15,784 nucleotides of DNA from Actinomycetota bacterium (GTDB lineage Bacteria > Actinomycetota > Thermoleophilia > Gaiellales > Gaiellaceae). Each line of letters opens with the position of its first letter. Position 1 is the stretch's first letter. The stretch spans positions 437 through 16,220 of the forward strand of contig PLDP01000048.1 of the NCBI GenBank assembly GCA_003136795.1, read 5' to 3'. The notes beneath the pieces were generated by a model that worked only from the letters and a program-made list of their open reading frames with translations, made no database searches and was not told the origin of the DNA. This document shows positions 13,679 through 15,784 of the stretch, piece after piece. Position numbers and translations under genes: made by a program.

Positions 13679-14329
13679 ATGGCCGAAGCGCCGCCGCGCG
13701 TGAAGCCGAAGCTTCGTGGTGTCTTCCACGAGCTCGCCTTCTTCGCCGCCGTCGGGGTCGGCATCCCGCTCGCGATCACCGCCGAGCCCGGCAAGGCGCG
13801 GCTCTCGGCCATCGTCTTCGCCTCCTGCGTGGCCCTCTGCTTCGGCGCGAGCGCGCTTTACCACCGTCCCACGTGGGAGCCCCGCACACGTTCGTGGCTC
13901 GCCCGGCTCGACCATGCGGGCATCTACCTCCTGATCGCCGGCACTTACACGCCGTTCGGCCTGCTCGTCCTCTCGCGCGACTGGGCGATCCCCGTGCTGA
14001 CGATCATCTGGACCGGCTCGACCGCCGCCATCCTGCTGAAGCTCTTCTGGCCGGGCCTTCCGAAGCGCGCGTCGGCGGCGATCGGCCTCGCGCTCGGCTG
14101 GGTCGCGATTGCCGCGTTCACCCAGCTCCTGAAGCTGCCGCTCGCCGGCCTGCTGCTCGTGCTCGCCGGCGGTCTCGCCTACACGCTCGGCGCGATCACG
14201 TACGCACGGCGCAAGCCCGACCCGTTCCCTCGCGTGCTCGGCTACCACGAGGTCTTTCACCTGCTGACGCTCATCGCCGCCGGGTGTCAGTACGCGGCGA
14301 TCGCGTTCTACGTGCTCCCCCGCGCATAG
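13679..14329 (+). CDS. Hemolysin III family integral membrane protein (PAQR-type fold)
   Basis: 216 residues with about seven hydrophobic helices. Family motifs are present: H18 in FHE, SALYHRPTW with S58 and H62, LDHAGIYLLIAGTYTPF with D78, and GYHEVFH at 188-194, where H190 and H194 complete the putative metal site. These conserved residues resemble the zinc-dependent hydrolase-like centre of the PAQR/HlyIII (CREST) superfamily. The bacterial proteins are named for hemolysin III, but their physiological role is poorly known, and haemolysis should not be assumed. The gene starts 13 nt after the XRE-TPR regulator and may be cotranscribed with it or use its own leaderless-type promoter. Confidence 0.92.
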   Translation: MAEAPPRVKPKLRGVFHELAFFAAVGVGIPLAITAEPGKARLSAIVFASCVALCFGASALYHRPTWEPRTRSWLARLDHAGIYLLIAGTYTPFGLLVLSRDWAIPVLTIIWTGSTAAILLKLFWPGLPKRASAAIGLALGWVAIAAFTQLLKLPLAGLLLVLAGGLAYTLGAITYARRKPDPFPRVLGYHEVFHLLTLIAAGCQYAAIAFYVLPRA

Positions 14330-14372
14330 TTGAGGGGTACACTCGCGGATGCAGTTTGAGCGAGTGCTAGAT

Positions 14373-14423
14373 GGTGCCGGCTTGCACCTTTCTTGCCCGT
14401 TCAGTGAAGTTGGCAAGGAGGTG
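14373..14423 (+). promoter_or_regulatory. Cold-shock gene leader with two competing hairpins; one masks the ribosome site
   Basis: CACC-T-T-TCTTGCC (14385-14397) pairs with GGCAAGGAGGTG (14412-14423). The stem has 12 pairs (one G-T) and one bulged T, with a 14-nt loop, and it buries the whole AAGGAGGTGA Shine-Dalgarno. A second hairpin, GGTGC (14373-14377) with GCACC (14384-14388), uses the same CACC and would weaken the mask. Further upstream CACTCGC (14340-14346) pairs with GCGAGTG (14360-14366). The layout is that of an anti-SD/anti-anti-SD switch. A possible -10 TACACT at 14338-14343 would start the RNA near 14350, leaving out the first hairpin. Confidence 0.55.
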
Positions 14424-14433
14424 AAAGACAGAT

Positions 14434-14640
14434 ATGGCAACCGGAACTGTCAAGTGGTTCAACGCGGACAAGGGTTACGGCTTCATCACCCCCGACGAGG
14501 GTGGCAAGGACCTCTTCGTCCATTTCAGCGCCATCCAGGGCAGCGGCTACCGCTCGCTCGCCGAGGGCGCGAAGGTGGAGTACGAGGCACAGCAGGGCGA
14601 CAAAGGCCCCCAGGCCGCGAACGTGAACCTACTCGCGTAG
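14434..14640 (+). CDS. Cold-shock protein, CspA family
   Basis: 68 residues, the normal length for a single cold-shock domain. [21 protein letters not shown] contains RNP1-type KGYGFI, and DLFVHFSAI is RNP2; both bind single-stranded RNA or DNA. Aromatics W8, F9, F17, F28 and F31 occupy the usual nucleic-acid face. The protein is likely an RNA chaperone that keeps messages unfolded. Translation starts at ATG 14434, 9 nt after AAGGAGGTGA, a near-perfect match to the 16S rRNA tail and the best ribosome site in the window, yet that site can be folded away by the leader. A strong hairpin follows the stop by about 10 nt, before infA. Confidence 0.97.
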   Translation: MATGTVKWFNADKGYGFITPDEGGKDLFVHFSAIQGSGYRSLAEGAKVEYEAQQGDKGPQAANVNLLA

Positions 14641-14649
14641 CACGACGCC

Positions 14650-14677
14650 GGCGGCGGGCGAGCTTTCGTCCGCCGCC
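14650..14677 (+). terminator. Hairpin between cold-shock gene and infA
   Basis: GGCGGCGG (14650-14657) pairs with CCGCCGCC (14670-14677). The stem continues inward with G-T, C-G, G-C and A-T to a GCTT tetraloop, 12 pairs in all. It begins 10 nt after the csp stop. No U-run follows (ACCATTCCC), so it may terminate weakly or set relative csp and infA levels. Confidence 0.6.
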
Positions 14678-14702
14678 ACCATTCCCTTCGACGGCGAGAG
14701 AG

Positions 14703-14716
14703 AGGAGGCAACCATC
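14703..14716 (+). promoter_or_regulatory. Ribosome site and ATC start codon of infA
   Basis: AGGAGG (14703-14708) is followed after 5 nt by ATC at 14714-14716. This is a strong Shine-Dalgarno at normal spacing with no ATG, GTG or TTG in reach. The first in-frame ATG (14741) is 32 nt from AGGAGG, too far to use it. Homology of the protein start also supports ATC. Confidence 0.65.
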
Positions 14717-14956
14717 GCTCAGAAAGAAGACAAGGTCGAGATGACCGGTGAGATCGTCGAGGCGCTGCGGAACGGCATGTTCCGGATCCAGCTCGACAAC
14801 GGTCACGAGACCCTCGGGTACACCGCCGGCAAGATGCGCCGGTTCCGCATTCGCATGAACCCGGGCGACCGCGTCCGGATCGAGCTGTCGGCGTACGACC
14901 TCGATCGCGGTCGCATCGTCTACCGGCTCCGGCCGGGCGACGAACGCCCCGAGTAG
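14714..14956 (+). CDS. infA: Translation initiation factor IF-1, apparent AUC start
   Basis: 80 residues if read from ATC 14714 (as fMet): [20 protein letters not shown], then [39 protein letters not shown] and [21 protein letters not shown]. This follows the whole IF-1 OB fold, where the usual protein begins MAKKDxIEVEGxVxEALPN. Starting at ATG 14741 would delete the first nine residues and the beginning of strand 1. IF-1 binds the 30S A site and assists IF-2 and IF-3. Compared with typical IF-1, the AHISGKMRxNFIRI segment is changed to [14 protein letters not shown] and there is a charged C-terminal tail, so this may be a second, divergent copy rather than the ribosomal-operon one. It lies between csp and mutS2; mutS2 starts 2 nt after its stop. 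Confidence 0.92.
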   Translation: MAQKEDKVEMTGEIVEALRNGMFRIQLDNGHETLGYTAGKMRRFRIRMNPGDRVRIELSAYDLDRGRIVYRLRPGDERPE

Positions 14957-14958
14957 TT

Positions 14959-15784
14959 ATGGACGCTGCCGCGCTCGCCGCGCTCGAGCTGCCGGCGATC
15001 GTGGATCGTCTCGCGACCTTCGCCGCGACGGACTACGGCCTAACGCTCGCGCGCGAGCTGGCGCCGTCCGCCGACCAGACCACGGTCGAGGAGCTGCACG
15101 CGCTCACCTCGGCCGCGGTCACGGTGCTGGAGTCCGACGCGGCGCCGGAGCTCGCGGGCATTCGCGACGTGCGCTCCGCCGCCGAGCGCTCCGGCCGCGG
15201 CGGCCTGCTGCGCCCGGACGAGCTGCGCGCAATCGCGGTCTCGGTTCGCGTCGCCCTCGAGGCGAAGCGGGTCGTGCGTGAGCCGCTGCTCGCCGCGCTG
15301 CTCGAGCCCGTCGACGCCGGGCTCGGCGGGCATGCCGACGAGATCGATCGCCGCATCGAGGAAGACGGATCCGACGTGCGCGACAACGCCTCCCCGCTCC
15401 TGCGCAAGCTGCGCGCCGAGTTGCGCAACGGCGGCGCGCGCGTGCGCGACGAGCTGACCCGCGTCGCGCGCTCGAGCGACGTGCAGGACGCGCTGCAGGA
15501 GTCGTTTCTCGCCGAGCGCGGCGGCCGGCCCGTGCTTGCGGTTCGTGCCTCCGCGCGCTCGAAGGTGCCGGGTGTCGTGCACGACGCGTCGAGCACCGGC
15601 CAGACGCTGTTCGTCGAGCCGTTCGCCGTCGTCGAGCTGAACAACCGCCTCGCCGAAGCGGCGGCCGATGCGCGCGAAGAGGTCGAGCGCATCCTGGGCG
15701 AGCTGTCGTCGGCCGTCGCCGCCAGAGCCGACGCGCTGCATGCGCTGGTCGAGTCGACAGGCGCGCTCGACCTCGCGCTCGCGC
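14959..15784 (+). CDS. mutS2: MutS2 family ATPase/nuclease, N-terminal part (runs off the right edge)
   Basis: The frame from ATG 14959 is open to the window end, 275 residues of a protein normally near 750-800. It opens with ALAALELPAIVDRLATFAATDYGLTLA, the standard MutS2 N-terminal helix pair. DNASPLLRKLRAELRNGGARVRDEL leads to GGRPVLAVRASARSKVPGVVHDASSTGQTLFVEPFAVVELNN, the MutS2 core segment before the lever helices (in two runs: GGRPVLAVRASARSKVPG, then VVHDASSTGQTLFVEP). The ATPase and Smr domains lie outside. MutS2 proteins resolve DNA structures or suppress recombination; related proteins also split collided ribosomes. The gene starts 2 nt after the infA stop and has no Shine-Dalgarno of its own, so it is probably translated by coupling. 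Confidence 0.95.
   Translation, partial: MDAAALAALELPAIVDRLATFAATDYGLTLARELAPSADQTTVEELHALTSAAVTVLESDAAPELAGIRDVRSAAERSGRGGLLRPDELRAIAVSVRVALEAKRVVREPLLAALLEPVDAGLGGHADEIDRRIEEDGSDVRDNASPLLRKLRAELRNGGARVRDELTRVARSSDVQDALQESFLAERGGRPVLAVRASARSKVPGVVHDASSTGQTLFVEPFAVVELNNRLAEAAADAREEVERILGELSSAVAARADALHALVESTGALDLALA

Noticed and set aside
14741..14956. infA starting at the internal ATG
   Set aside because: It would drop the first nine residues of a well-aligned IF-1 N-terminus and lies 32 nt from the ribosome site.

Overview
The window is GC-rich, densely coded DNA with many GTG starts, and reads as a chromosomal segment of a high-GC actinobacterium. Several proteins, notably the XRE-TPR regulator and the FAD oxidoreductase, resemble what I remember from Thermoleophilia/Gaiellales-type genomes. 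That placement is an impression from protein style, not a search result.

Left edge (1-1247, minus strand): the 5' end of ctaD and the whole of ctaC. ctaC is a cytochrome oxidase subunit II fused to a C-terminal cytochrome c domain. A small conserved-looking hypothetical gene (1258-1542) diverges from it.

Centre (1566-10457): a glycan or glycolipid locus. On the plus strand are two GT-C-type membrane glycosyltransferases flanking a UDP-galactopyranose-mutase-like FAD enzyme, a stand-alone receiver domain, an MGDG-synthase/MurG-like glycosyltransferase and a polysaccharide deacetylase. Converging on them from the minus strand are a DegT-type sugar aminotransferase and an NDP-sugar epimerase. 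The junction between these last two is partly duplicated and holds a 39-codon mini-ORF joined to both neighbours by ATGA overlaps. Together the set could make, modify and transfer sugars to a lipid or envelope polymer.

10550-12351: a secreted NlpC/P60 cell-wall hydrolase, then an intergenic region. That region holds an unlisted 28-codon ORF (12134-12220, minus) encoding a signal-peptide-like small protein, with its own ribosome site, an SD-masking hairpin and a downstream hairpin. It diverges from an XRE-TPR regulator (12352-13665), which is followed by a hemolysin-III family membrane protein. Regulator plus divergent exported-peptide gene has the architecture of an RRNPP-type peptide-signalling pair, and this is my best candidate for an undescribed system.

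Right edge (14340-15784): a cold-shock protein gene whose leader can fold to bury its Shine-Dalgarno, then an infA gene whose only sensible start codon is AUC, then the N-terminal third of mutS2.

Several genes in the window share a TAGNNT hexamer 6-11 nt before the start codon. This suggests frequent leaderless or near-leaderless transcription. No tRNA, rRNA, CRISPR array, insertion sequence or phage gene was seen.
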